DNA of 64,000 bases from Chitinophagaceae bacterium. GTDB taxonomy: Bacteria; Bacteroidota; Bacteroidia; Chitinophagales; Chitinophagaceae. Both the position numbers and the translations under genes were made by a program. Under the pieces are notes generated by a model. The model was given only the letters and a program-made list of their open reading frames with translations, did no database searches and had not been told where the DNA came from. This document shows, piece after piece, positions 7,814-16,867 of the stretch. The DNA is taken from positions 62,001 to 126,000 of the forward strand of contig JADKAZ010000004.1 in assembly GCA_016719015.1 (NCBI GenBank), written 5' to 3'. Position 1 is the stretch's first letter; each line of letters starts with the position of its first letter.

Positions 7814-8460
7814 AGTGTATGTAACAAGGTGATAAGTTCATTGTTCAGGTTCGTAATGGATTCTTTCATGTTCCAATTCTTCTTGTTTCTTTCAGCAATA
7901 TAGTTAGAAACACTTCTTATTTGCAGGAAAGGAATTTTCTCCATTAGACAAACATAATGTAAAGCGGCTCCTTCCATTGATTCTACCACAGGATTAAATG
8001 TGTTTTTATAAAAATTTACTTTCTGTTTCGAAGTGGTAATCTCGTTCACGGAAACTCCTTTTACTTTTTTTAGTTTTACTTTTTTCAGGACCTCACTTTT
8101 ATTTACCAACCAGCCTTTTGAAAAGGGGTACTGATTCTGCGGCACCAGTTTGAGGTTAAACAATGTTTTTAATTGGTCCAGTTCGATTACACTCTGGTCT
8201 GCAATGGTTTCTTGATTGATGGCTAGTACGGAACCAAGCGGAATAGTTGTGTCAAAGCACCCACTTACACCGGCTTGAAGTATTATATCGGGACGTTTTA
8301 CCTGTAGTTGCCTTGTCAGTGAATAGGTGGTTGCTGTTAATCCGATTCCAGTTACCAATACATCAATATCAATTGTAACGGGCAATCCTTTTCCGTTCCT
8401 GTATTTTTCAAGAAAAGGGGTGAGTTCAATAACTGTAGCAGCGACTACTAAACAATTCAT
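7810..8460 (-). CDS. mqnB: Futalosine hydrolase
   Basis: About 216 residues, nucleoside phosphorylase-like fold, beginning MNCLVVAATVIELTPF. Later blocks DVLVTGIGLTATTYSL, QAGVSGCF, EITTSKQKV and VVESMEGAALHYVCL fit MqnB, which removes hypoxanthine from futalosine. The start is placed at 8460 rather than the in-frame ATG at 8496 because a promoter-like pair (TTG, 19 nt, TACCTTGC) would start transcription downstream of 8496, and because family members begin directly with the first strand. It overlaps mqnD by 4 bp. Confidence 0.9.
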   Translation of the reverse strand: MNCLVVAATVIELTPFLEKYRNGKGLPVTIDIDVLVTGIGLTATTYSLTRQLQVKRPDIILQAGVSGCFDTTIPLGSVLAINQETIADQSVIELDQLKTLFNLKLVPQNQYPFSKGWLVNKSEVLKKVKLKKVKGVSVNEITTSKQKVNFYKNTFNPVVESMEGAALHYVCLMEKIPFLQIRSVSNYIAERNKKNWNMKESITNLNNELITLLHTL

Positions 8461-8492
8461 AACAAAGGGATTGTTCACTAAAAACTGAGGCT

Positions 8493-8522
8493 GCAAGGTA
8501 GCGCAAAGTTCTCCTTTTTCAA
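8493..8522 (-). promoter_or_regulatory. Predicted promoter of mqnB-mqnD
   Basis: On the minus strand TTG (8522-8520), a 19-nt spacer, and TACCTTGC (8500-8493) approximate the Bacteroidota -33/-7 pattern TTG-N19-TAnnTTTG. It lies about 33 bp before the chosen mqnB start. Confidence 0.5.
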
Positions 8523-8546
8523 GTCGGGCTAAAACCCGTTTTGCCT

Positions 8547-8554
8547 TACCTTTG
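8547..8554 (+). promoter_or_regulatory. Predicted -7 box upstream of the first PTPS-like gene
   Basis: TACCTTTG is a perfect match to TAnnTTTG. No clear TTG sits at the expected -33 position, and the leader would be about 70 nt. Confidence 0.45.
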
Positions 8555-8629
8555 CCGCCTGCCAGCCGAATGGTATGGTTTCACCATTTCTTCCGCCCAA
8601 AATGCTGTGAAGGAACAAAAAAGTAAAGC

Positions 8630-9043
8630 ATGGTTTACTTAACAAGAATAGAGCATTTTAACGCTGCTCATAAGCTCTATAATCCCAATTGGACCAAAGA
8701 GAAAAACAACGAAGTTTTTGGAAAATGTGCCAATGAAAACTGGCATGGTCACAACTTTGAGTTGTATGTTACCATCAAAGGACAGCCAGATCCGGAAACA
8801 GGCTTTATTTATGATGCAAAAAAGCTGGGTGGCATTATCCAGGAAAAAATAGTGGAAAAACTTGACCATCGAAATCTTAATGTTGATGTTGATTTTATGC
8901 AGGGGAAATTATGTTCTATTGAAAATCTGGTTGTAGGCATCTGGAAAGAGCTGGAACCGCATCTTCCGGACACTATACAGCTTCATTGTCTTAAGTTGAT
9001 TGAAACATCAAAAATCTATGTTGAATATTACGGGGGAAACTGA
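8630..9043 (+). CDS. 6-pyruvoyl-tetrahydropterin synthase / QueD family protein (copy 1)
   Basis: 137 residues. Zinc ligands are H14, H39 and H41 (FNAAHKLYN and WHGHNFEL), the catalytic Cys is C33 in FGKCANEN, the catalytic Asp-His pair is in KLDHRNLN, and the C-terminal Glu lies in LIETSKIYVEY. The family acts on dihydroneopterin triphosphate, the FolE product, making 6-pyruvoyl-tetrahydropterin (biopterin route) or 6-carboxy-tetrahydropterin (QueD, queuosine route). The GKC..N.HGHN spacing resembles the eukaryote-like PTPS type. A paralogue follows 73 bp later, and folE after that. Confidence 0.88.
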   Translation: MVYLTRIEHFNAAHKLYNPNWTKEKNNEVFGKCANENWHGHNFELYVTIKGQPDPETGFIYDAKKLGGIIQEKIVEKLDHRNLNVDVDFMQGKLCSIENLVVGIWKELEPHLPDTIQLHCLKLIETSKIYVEYYGGN

Positions 9044-9116
9044 TTTTGGAGAACAATTCTTCTTCTTTATTGTTTTGTGTTCAGTTCGATAGAGAATATA
9101 TTTCATACATTGTACA

Positions 9117-9533
9117 ATGAGTAAGAAAGTAGCGGTATTCAGGAAGGAAAGTTTTAATGCAGCTCACCGGCTGTTCAACCCCGATTGGGATGATGCGAGA
9201 AATGAAAAGGTATTCGGTAAATGTGCTTTGCCTAATTATCATGGGCATAATTATGACCTGATAGTAAAAGTGGTGGGAAAGCCGGATAGGCAAACTGGTT
9301 ATGTGATGGATATGAAAGTGCTGAGTGACCTTATAAAAGCTGAAGTGCTGGAAAGACTTGATCACAGAAACCTCAATATGGACGTACCTGAGTTTAAAGA
9401 CCTGAACCCAACTGCAGAGAATATCGCTGTAGTAATTTACAAAATTTTGCGTCCGCTGATTGATGAAAAACTGGATATGCAGGTAAGGTTGTATGAAACA
9501 CCTAGAAATTTTGTGGAGTACCCAGTGGATTAA
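9117..9533 (+). CDS. 6-pyruvoyl-tetrahydropterin synthase / QueD family protein (copy 2)
   Basis: 138 residues, paralogous to the preceding gene along its whole length (shared FNAAH, FNPDW/YNPNW, VFGKCA, HGHN, LDHRNLN). Zinc ligands are H17, H42 and H44; catalytic Cys is C36. With folE directly downstream (184 bp), one copy probably serves queuosine synthesis with the queE gene at 45.8 kb and the other biopterin or another pterin, but sequence alone does not say which. The stop codon is immediately followed by an irregular AATGTG-rich repeat. Confidence 0.88.
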   Translation: MSKKVAVFRKESFNAAHRLFNPDWDDARNEKVFGKCALPNYHGHNYDLIVKVVGKPDRQTGYVMDMKVLSDLIKAEVLERLDHRNLNMDVPEFKDLNPTAENIAVVIYKILRPLIDEKLDMQVRLYETPRNFVEYPVD

Positions 9534-9717
9534 TGTGCAAATGTGTTTGGAAATGTGAAAATGAGTACTTAACCCCAAGGGTTACTAAATAGCAAAGACG
9601 TTTAAGTTTGGTACTGATAAAGAATTAAATTCAATTGAAGTAAATAGTATTGAGAAGTAAAAAATTGAAAAATCCAAAATCCAAATTTTTCGTTTTCCCA
9701 AATATCAAATTAATACT
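9534..9717. repeat. AT-rich spacer with weak heptad-like repeats before folE
   Basis: Directly after the PTPS stop codon there are irregular copies of AATGTGN (9534-9562). Near the folE start the minus strand reads TTTGGATTTTGGAT. This looks like a decayed relative of the heptad inverted-repeat elements elsewhere in the window, but phase and arm pairing are poor. Confidence 0.35.
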
Positions 9718-10314
9718 ATGGCATATAAAAAAATTGAGCAGTACGATGAAAATGTCACTTCCGGCCTGATGGGCAACTATAAGGAAGTATTGAATTTGCT
9801 GGGTGAAGATTCAGACAGGGAAGGATTATTAAAAACACCTGAACGGCTGGCAAAAGCTATGCAATACCTTACTCAGGGTTACCACCTTGATGCAAAAGCC
9901 ATCATCAATTCGGCCAAGTTTCATGAGCCGGTCAGTGAGATGATTGTAGTCAAGGATATTGAAGTGTACAGTATGTGTGAGCATCATATGTTGCCATTTT
10001 TTGGCAAAGCACATATTGCTTACATTCCTAATGGCTGGATTACCGGCCTTAGTAAAATGGCAAGAGTGGTGGATGTGTATGCCAGGAGATTGCAGGTACA
10101 GGAGCGACTTACTGTGGAAATCATGAATGCTATCAAAGAAACACTGAATCCACTTGGTGTAGCTGTTGTGATTGAGGCCAAGCATCTTTGTATGATGATG
10201 AGGGGGGTGCAAAAGCAGAACTCGGTTACTACAACTTCTGCTTTTGACGGAGAATTTCAAAAAAATTCAAGCCGGGGTGAGTTCCTTAAACTAATCAGTG
10301 CAGATTTGCACTAA
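9718..10314 (+). CDS. folE: GTP cyclohydrolase I
   Basis: 198 residues. Zinc ligands are C87 and H90 in SMCEHHMLPF and C158 in KHLCMMMRGV; GLSKMARVVDVYARRLQVQER and the terminal TSAFDGEF/NSSRGEFLKL block are typical. It converts GTP to 7,8-dihydroneopterin triphosphate, the substrate of the two PTPS-like proteins encoded just upstream. It therefore supplies folate, queuosine and possibly biopterin synthesis. A terminator follows. Confidence 0.97.
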   Translation: MAYKKIEQYDENVTSGLMGNYKEVLNLLGEDSDREGLLKTPERLAKAMQYLTQGYHLDAKAIINSAKFHEPVSEMIVVKDIEVYSMCEHHMLPFFGKAHIAYIPNGWITGLSKMARVVDVYARRLQVQERLTVEIMNAIKETLNPLGVAVVIEAKHLCMMMRGVQKQNSVTTTSAFDGEFQKNSSRGEFLKLISADLH

Positions 10315-10333
10315 ACAGTATATTTGCACTTGC

Positions 10334-10369
10334 AAAAAAGTTTGGTTGTTGTTCAATCAAACTTTTTTT
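10334..10369 (+). terminator. Rho-independent terminator after folE
   Basis: AAAAAAGTTTG pairs with CAAACTTTTTT, extended by an inner TTG/CAA, and ends in a T-run. Confidence 0.85.
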
Positions 10370-10395
10370 ATGGGCGGGGGTAAAACACTAACTAT

Positions 10396-11298
10396 ATGAA
10401 ACATGCATTTGTATTTCCGGGCCAGGGTTCACAATTTCCGGGAATGGGAAAGGAGCATTATGATAACAGTGCCTTTGCCAAAAAACTATTTGAACAGGCC
10501 AATGAGTTACTGGGATTTCGTATTTCTGATATCATGTTCAACGGTACAGAAGCGGATTTGAAACAAACCAATGTAACCCAGCCTGCAGTATTTCTTCATT
10601 CCATTATTGCTTATAAAAGTATTGATCGTTCCACCAGTTCTGCATCACCGGATATGGTAGCGGGTCATTCCCTCGGGGAATTTTCTGCCCTGGTTGCCAA
10701 TGGTACATTGAGTTTTGAAGATGCGTTAAAATTGGTTTCTATCCGAGCCCAAGCTATGCAAAAAGCCTGTGAGATTACTCCTTCAACAATGGCAGCTGTA
10801 CTGAATTTAGCTGATGATAAAGTGGAAGCTATTTGTACAGAAGTCCAAAATGAAACAGGTGAAGTGGTGGTCCCTGCTAATTATAACTGCCCGGGCCAGT
10901 TGGTCATAAGTGGCTCTGTAAAAGGAATAGAAATAGCCTGTGAACGTATGAAAGCTGCCGGTGCCAAAAGGGCTCTGGTTTTACCAGTGGGAGGTGCTTT
11001 CCACTCATCATTAATGCTGCCAGCCAAACAAGAATTGGCAGCCGCCATTGAAGCAACAAAATTTCATTCCCCTACCTGTGCTGTTTATCAGAACGTAGCT
11101 GCAAAAGGTGTAATGGATAAGGAAGAGATAAAGCAAAATCTAATCGATCAGCTTACGGGTGCCGTTCGCTGGACACAAAGTGTGCAGGCTATGATTGCTG
11201 ACGGAGCTTATAAATTTACTGAGGCAGGACCTGGTAAAGTGTTACAGGGGCTGGTTTTAAAAATTAATAAAGAAATGCAGGTAGATGGAGTAAGTTGA
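10396..11298 (+). CDS. fabD: Malonyl-CoA:ACP transacylase
   Basis: 300 residues beginning HAFVFPGQGSQFPGMGKE. The nucleophile is S92 in AGHSLGEFSAL and the catalytic His is H202 in GGAFHSSLM; the TQPAVF and NYNCPGQLVISG motifs are also present. It loads malonate onto acyl carrier protein for fatty-acid synthesis; fabH lies at 23.6 kb. Length and motif order are normal. The gene stands alone between two terminators. Confidence 0.97.
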   Translation: MKHAFVFPGQGSQFPGMGKEHYDNSAFAKKLFEQANELLGFRISDIMFNGTEADLKQTNVTQPAVFLHSIIAYKSIDRSTSSASPDMVAGHSLGEFSALVANGTLSFEDALKLVSIRAQAMQKACEITPSTMAAVLNLADDKVEAICTEVQNETGEVVVPANYNCPGQLVISGSVKGIEIACERMKAAGAKRALVLPVGGAFHSSLMLPAKQELAAAIEATKFHSPTCAVYQNVAAKGVMDKEEIKQNLIDQLTGAVRWTQSVQAMIADGAYKFTEAGPGKVLQGLVLKINKEMQVDGVS

Positions 11299-11317
11299 TC
11301 ACCGCAATTGAAATTAT

Positions 11318-11345
11318 AAAAAACCCCGGACGAACCGGGGTTTTT
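11318..11345. terminator. Bidirectional terminator between fabD and the GloVer gene
   Basis: A-run, CCCCGG (11324-11329), loop ACGAA, CCGGGG (11335-11340), T-run. It can serve both convergent genes. Confidence 0.88.
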
Positions 11346-11388
11346 GTTAGCATGAAAAGGATGGATTGATTTTTCAGGAAATCCATCA

Positions 11389-14300
11389 CTATTGTTTAAG
11401 AAGTTTAACTGATGAGGTTTCTCTATCTTTAACTAACTCGATTATATAAATACCTTTCGCAAGTTTACTGATGTCAAGCTCTTCTATATTTTGCCGGATA
11501 TTCCTTTGCAACTGTATACGGCCTGTCATATCCACTACTCTGATCAGTTGATAGTCTTTAAGTCCCTTTACAACAACAAAATCAGTAGCAGGGTTCGGTT
11601 GTATCGATATCTGTTCGGCTGTGCTGAAGTTCAATCTTATAATCTTACTGTACGAAACACGGCCGTCAAGGTCCACCATTTTCAATCGGTAATAATTATC
11701 GCCTCCGGCTGGGTTTAAATCAGTGACTGCATAATTGGTTCTGCTTCCGGCATTACGGGCAATGGTGTAATTAAAGGAGCTGAAATTATTTCCGCTGCTG
11801 CTTTTCTCCACTTCGTAATGTGAAAAGTTTTCTTCATTTTCCACTGTCCATAGCAGGCAAACATTGCTATTGCATTTAGATGCTGCAAAAGACAATAAGC
11901 GAACCGGTAATACTGAAAATGTATTTTTTGCAAAGAAAAAAGTAGAAAACGAGGCTATACTAGCCGATAGCACATAGCCGTACTCATAGTTTTCTGAGGT
12001 AGTAATAAGTTTGAGTGGAGCCGCAATCAACGCAGAAGGACAGTTTTCATTGTTTTTCAGAATTGTAATATCATTAATGGTGCTGATGCCGGACGGTTGC
12101 CCTAAAGAATTCAATGCATTTTTCAACGCCAGGAATTCACTGGATTTCAGGTATAACCGGATATCAACATTGGTCGACGGCTGATTTTGCACGGTAATAG
12201 ATATATTTCTATCAGCATATAATTGCCGGGTTGCATCTTCCCGAACTGTTCCGTTGTTGATATATGCCGATGTATTTACATTCCCCAGGTTGTTTCCATT
12301 AGCTTTTATCTCTGCCACGACATCGCCGGCACTGTTTAAAATGGGTACCCATTTATTGTTATTAGTGGCATCAATAAAAATCGTTGGATAAGTTTCGCAA
12401 CTGTTGGCAATGCCATTCGCAATAAAAGCAGGTACTACAGTTAAGCCATTTCGGGTGACAAGATTATTGAAGCTATTGGAAGTGTAAGAACTTTTTGTTG
12501 TGATGGTATTTGTGGCAGGGTCTAATTCTACCACATTTGTAATGCCACCACCACTGGTGGTAGTGCAGTACAATTTATTGCCGCTAACAGTAAGCCCTCC
12601 CTGAGGGTCAAAACCAGTTGGCCCAGCACTTATAAAATTATGGAGCGTAGCTACTGTATTGGTAGCAGGATTAAATTCAAAAATACAGCCACGGCCATTT
12701 AGCCCTCCGCTGATGGATGTGCCATACATTTTGTTGTTGTAAACCGTTAGGGCATTATTTATATTAATCCCTGTTGCTGTTGCTAAATTATAAAGAGAAG
12801 TTGCGGTGTTAGTGGCAGGGTCAAATGAGAATATGGCACCATTATTATTTGCTCCGCCGGTTTTGGTGGTAGCATACAATAAATTATTATACAAAACAAA
12901 GCCACAGCCCGGAGTGAAACTGCCAACTGTATTTATATCATATACTTTACTAAGTATGCCGGTTGCAGGGTCATAGCAATAAATAATACCATTATTGCCT
13001 GTGCCACCGTTATTAGTCATCCCATATAATTTGTTATTATACACAATTGGCTCGGCAGCAGGAAAAGCTCCCCCGATTGGTTGCATATCTTTTTTGGTGT
13101 ACACTTCAGTTACAGGATCGTACTCATAAAAAACTCCTAAACCACTTATACCTCCGCTAGAGGTGGTTCCATACAATTTACCATTGTAAGCAATTGGTGA
13201 TGAAACAGGCCCTCTGCCATTGGCTGCACTGTTGGCGATATCAAAATTGAATTTTCTGGTGTAAGTAGATGTGGAGGGATCAAAGGACCATATGCATCCA
13301 TAAGGTGTGCCGCTACTTTCTTGCGGACCATAATAACATGTGCCATAAAGCTTACCATTATACAATATAGGTTTTCCATAAGGTATCCGTCCTGTTTCAG
13401 CAGCATCTAAATTTAATTTTTTTATTACCGTGTTGGTAGAATAATCATACTCAAATAAAGTACCTCTGTTTACAAAACCTCCATTGTATGATAGTGCATA
13501 GAATTTAGAATTGAATAAAGTAAGTGTACCGAGAGGGGTAATTGCATTAATTAAATTATCTGGCCCCAGGTCAGCTTTTTTGGTAATAACTCCGGGACTC
13601 GCCGGATCCCATTCAAATATGGCACCCCTGTTATTAGCCCCGCCACCGGCACATAAACCTAAAAATTTTGAGCCATTGACCACTAATTTACCAATTGGAT
13701 TACCACCCGTAGCAGCACCATTAAAATCTATCAGTTTTGTAAACGTTACAGTTGCCGGATTATATTCAAATAACGTACCCAGGCCACTTGTACCACCTTC
13801 ATGCAAACAGCCATAGAGCTTATTGTTATAAACAATCATGTCGTTCCCGTTTACACTAGCACCCTCAGCACCATAAGTAAATTCTTTTAGTACCGTATAG
13901 TTACTTCCATTAGGCAGTGAAGGGTCAATTACAAAAAGTACTCCCCGGTTAGGTACACCACCAAAATGAGATGTGCCGTACAATTTATTATTATATACCG
14001 TGATGTTATTGTAAAACTCATAGCCAGTTGCAGCGATGCCATCATACAGGTCGGTATAGGTATTGGTAGCCGGGTCCCACTCAAAAACCACTCCCTGGTT
14101 ATTGGTTCCGCCTTGCTGTGTGGTACCATACATTTTACCATTATACAAACGCAATGAATTTTGAGGACGGGTACCTTTGTAAGCCCCTATTGTCCCTGTA
14201 AAATCAAATTTCTTGGTGTATACATTAGTAGCCGGATCCCATTCAAAAAGGCAGCCGGCACCCCCTGTTCCATATTCTGATGCCAAACCGTAAAATTTAT

Positions 14301-14694
14301 TATTGTATAATAGTAAAGAACCTTTTGGGGTGCCGCCGGTGATGCTGACTGTTGGGCCAAATTCAATTTTTTTTGTGTAGATATTAGTTACCGGATCATA
14401 TTCAAATATGGTCCCATAGTTACTACTACCGCCCTGGCTGGTAGTGCCATATAATTTTCCATTGTAAGGAATCATTTCTACATAAAAAGGCAAGCCTCCG
14501 GAAACCGTTACAGGGAAATTGTACTGCGGTTGAAAATTATTACCAGAGCTATCGGTACTAAAAAGGTAGCCATTGGAAGATTGACTGGCTTGAGGAAACC
14601 CTCCTACCAGACCAAACAATTTAGACACACCCTGGGAGTGTATGGCGGTTGCCATCAACAACCAGACCATTGACATACATAAAATTTTTTTCAT
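11389..14694 (-). CDS. Secreted GloVer-repeat protein with T9SS type A sorting tail
   Basis: 1101 residues. A signal peptide (MKKILCMSMVWLLMATAIHS) is followed by about fifteen near-identical units of some 45-50 residues with the pattern YNNKLYGTTxxGGxxNxGxIFExDPxTNxYTKK. These match the Gloeo_Verruco (GloVer, TIGR03803) extracellular repeat, expected to form beta-propeller-like structures. Residues about 930-1020 look like a fibronectin-like domain (WTVENEENFSHYEVEKSS). The C-terminus (SIQPNPATDFVVVKG to KGIYIIELV and VKLLKQ) is a T9SS type A sorting signal. It should be secreted by the SprA-containing translocon and anchored or released. Ligand unknown. Confidence 0.9.
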   Translation of the reverse strand: MKKILCMSMVWLLMATAIHSQGVSKLFGLVGGFPQASQSSNGYLFSTDSSGNNFQPQYNFPVTVSGGLPFYVEMIPYNGKLYGTTSQGGSSNYGTIFEYDPVTNIYTKKIEFGPTVSITGGTPKGSLLLYNNKFYGLASEYGTGGAGCLFEWDPATNVYTKKFDFTGTIGAYKGTRPQNSLRLYNGKMYGTTQQGGTNNQGVVFEWDPATNTYTDLYDGIAATGYEFYNNITVYNNKLYGTSHFGGVPNRGVLFVIDPSLPNGSNYTVLKEFTYGAEGASVNGNDMIVYNNKLYGCLHEGGTSGLGTLFEYNPATVTFTKLIDFNGAATGGNPIGKLVVNGSKFLGLCAGGGANNRGAIFEWDPASPGVITKKADLGPDNLINAITPLGTLTLFNSKFYALSYNGGFVNRGTLFEYDYSTNTVIKKLNLDAAETGRIPYGKPILYNGKLYGTCYYGPQESSGTPYGCIWSFDPSTSTYTRKFNFDIANSAANGRGPVSSPIAYNGKLYGTTSSGGISGLGVFYEYDPVTEVYTKKDMQPIGGAFPAAEPIVYNNKLYGMTNNGGTGNNGIIYCYDPATGILSKVYDINTVGSFTPGCGFVLYNNLLYATTKTGGANNNGAIFSFDPATNTATSLYNLATATGININNALTVYNNKMYGTSISGGLNGRGCIFEFNPATNTVATLHNFISAGPTGFDPQGGLTVSGNKLYCTTTSGGGITNVVELDPATNTITTKSSYTSNSFNNLVTRNGLTVVPAFIANGIANSCETYPTIFIDATNNNKWVPILNSAGDVVAEIKANGNNLGNVNTSAYINNGTVREDATRQLYADRNISITVQNQPSTNVDIRLYLKSSEFLALKNALNSLGQPSGISTINDITILKNNENCPSALIAAPLKLITTSENYEYGYVLSASIASFSTFFFAKNTFSVLPVRLLSFAASKCNSNVCLLWTVENEENFSHYEVEKSSSGNNFSSFNYTIARNAGSRTNYAVTDLNPAGGDNYYRLKMVDLDGRVSYSKIIRLNFSTAEQISIQPNPATDFVVVKGLKDYQLIRVVDMTGRIQLQRNIRQNIEELDISKLAKGIYIIELVKDRETSSVKLLKQ

Positions 14695-14859
14695 GCTTAA
14701 AGTGTTAAATGGTTTAAAAAACGATTGATAGATTGAATTAAGAGGATATCAGATGGCAGTGTAAAAATTCATTATCTTATTAAAGCTGCGAATACCTAAT
14801 TTGTAGTAGAGGTATTGAAAATGCCAGTAATTGAAATATTTTAGCCTTATTATTTATAT

Positions 14860-16827
14860 ATGACCTTTCTCCGGATTTATATAATAGCCTTATTGCTGTG
14901 TGCCGTTGGTCAGACTGCCAACTGCCAGACAGCCATTATTGATAGTCTGAGGAAAAAAATATATGCAGCAACGAATGATGAGGAAAAGCTCACTGCCTTT
15001 TTATCACTGTTTGAAGAGTTTCAAAGTGTAAACCGTGATAGTCTTGATATATATGGCCCTCAGGTAAAAGATTTGGCTGAAAAAAGTAGTAGCCAACGTA
15101 ATAAAAGTCTTGCAGCGTTGGCCTATGCCAACTGGTATTTTCGCTGGGGTTGGAGTGATAGTGCAGTACTATTTATTGAACCAGAATTTGATAAAAATCC
15201 AGTAACGGATAATAGTAAAAGGGATATTTATTTCAAACTATCAAGGGCGAAGGCCATGTATTATGGATCAAAGGCAAGATTTGAACAGGCATTGGAAATT
15301 TTATATAAAGTATTAACCCAGGCGGAAAAATATAACGATACATTAAACGTAGGACTTTCCAGCAATACAATTGGTTCTATTGCCATTGCAAGACAGGAGT
15401 ATGAAGAGGCCTTGAAATGGACAAATAGGGCAGTGTTGGCTACTGGTAAAAGTAACCGTTTTATGCAAGTGCTGGCACCTGCTTATTTAAATAAAGGGTA
15501 TGCTTTTACAATGATTGGCCACTCCGACTCTGCACTCTTTTTTATTAATAAAGGGTTGATATTAAGCAGGCAAATTCAAAACCTGAATTATATAGCCACA
15601 GGATTACGATTACAGGCAACTGTTTATACCACTGCAAAAAAATATACCGAAGCAGAGAAAGCATTGCTGGAAATGATTAGTGTAAGATCCAAAACTTCCC
15701 CTGTCAGTCAATGGGTGGATGATAACTTACAACTGGCAGAATTCTATGCTGGCTCTGGCCAGCTCAATAAGGCCATAGCGTTGTTGCAAAAAAATATATC
15801 GACCGGTGATATTACAAAGGGTAACGACCAAAATAGTGGTATCGTAGCCAATGACCCGAGAATAAGAGCTGAATACCTTACGCTGCTTTCGACCTATTAT
15901 AAAAAAGCAGGGATGTTGCCAGAATACCAGGCTTCGCTGGAACAATTGTTAATTACTAAGGATTCATTGTATGCTGTTAATTCAGCTGAGGGCATTGCCG
16001 AACTGCAAACCAAGTATGATGTACAGAAAAAGGAAAACACAATATTGCAACAGAAATACGGTCTTCAGCGGAAGAATTTCTTACTATATGCGTATATTAT
16101 TTTATCAGTCGCATTATTACTAACCGGTGTCGTGTTGTTTTTAAAATACAGAAAAAAAGAACAGCATAGAGTAATGACAATGATGGAAGAAGAAAAAAGA
16201 CAGGGAGAAATTGCAGTAAAGCAGGCAGAAGAAAAAGAGAGAGTTCGCATAGCATCCGATCTGCATGATAACCTGGGTGCACATGCTGCTTCAATGGCTT
16301 CTAATCTGGGCTACATACATGTGCCTGATGCAGATGAGCAGACCAGGATTGCCCTGAAAGAACTCGGCAATAATTCAAATGCCATTATTTCTCAGTTGAA
16401 TGATACAATCTGGGTTCTGAAAAAAGAAGCTTTATCCTTAACGGCAATCAGCGACAGGATAAAAGTATTTATAAGTCGCATCAGTAAGAGTTATCCCGAA
16501 ATAAATATAGATGTGGAAGAACGAATAGAAAATGATCATCAGTTTCCTTCTTCACAGGCTTTTCATCTGTACAGAGTTTTGCAGGAAGCAATAAATAATT
16601 CACTGAAACACAGCAAAGCGAAAAATATAATTGTAGCAATAACCGGCAGTGATAAATGGAAAATATCAGTGGCGGATGATGGTGTGGGTATGAATTCTCA
16701 CTCTTCCCCTAATGGAAATGGCTTGCAAAACATGAACGAAAGAAGCAAAGAGGCGGGATGGAATATTCGCTGGATACAAAAGGAAGAAAAAGGAACGGTG
16801 GTAGAAATAGAACCTACTACAAATTGA
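14860..16827 (+). CDS. TPR-containing sensor histidine kinase
   Basis: 655 residues. Signal peptide (about 1-23), periplasmic TPR-like repeats (about 80-380, for example EEALKWTNRAV and DSALFFINKGL), a transmembrane helix at about 408-429, a short coiled coil, then the HisKA_3 box with phospho-acceptor H469 in RVRIASDLHDNLGAH. The HATPase domain has the N-box LQEAINNSLKHSKA, the G1 box VADDGVGM and the G2 box NGNGLQNM. The response-regulator gene begins 40 bp downstream of its stop on the same strand and is the obvious partner. What the TPR region senses is unknown. Confidence 0.93.
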   Translation: MTFLRIYIIALLLCAVGQTANCQTAIIDSLRKKIYAATNDEEKLTAFLSLFEEFQSVNRDSLDIYGPQVKDLAEKSSSQRNKSLAALAYANWYFRWGWSDSAVLFIEPEFDKNPVTDNSKRDIYFKLSRAKAMYYGSKARFEQALEILYKVLTQAEKYNDTLNVGLSSNTIGSIAIARQEYEEALKWTNRAVLATGKSNRFMQVLAPAYLNKGYAFTMIGHSDSALFFINKGLILSRQIQNLNYIATGLRLQATVYTTAKKYTEAEKALLEMISVRSKTSPVSQWVDDNLQLAEFYAGSGQLNKAIALLQKNISTGDITKGNDQNSGIVANDPRIRAEYLTLLSTYYKKAGMLPEYQASLEQLLITKDSLYAVNSAEGIAELQTKYDVQKKENTILQQKYGLQRKNFLLYAYIILSVALLLTGVVLFLKYRKKEQHRVMTMMEEEKRQGEIAVKQAEEKERVRIASDLHDNLGAHAASMASNLGYIHVPDADEQTRIALKELGNNSNAIISQLNDTIWVLKKEALSLTAISDRIKVFISRISKSYPEINIDVEERIENDHQFPSSQAFHLYRVLQEAINNSLKHSKAKNIIVAITGSDKWKISVADDGVGMNSHSSPNGNGLQNMNERSKEAGWNIRWIQKEEKGTVVEIEPTTN

Positions 16828-16867
16828 TTATTTTTTGGAAACAACATTATACTATTTTTATGCTATC

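Noticed and set aside
13511..13816. 101-codon plus-strand ORF opposite the GloVer gene
   Set aside because: It is an antisense shadow of the repeats, with no signal or context of its own.
12500..14500. Regular repeats resembling a CRISPR-like or tandem DNA array
   Set aside because: The periodicity is that of GloVer protein repeats in an intact reading frame; unit length is about 135-150 bp and there are no unique spacers.
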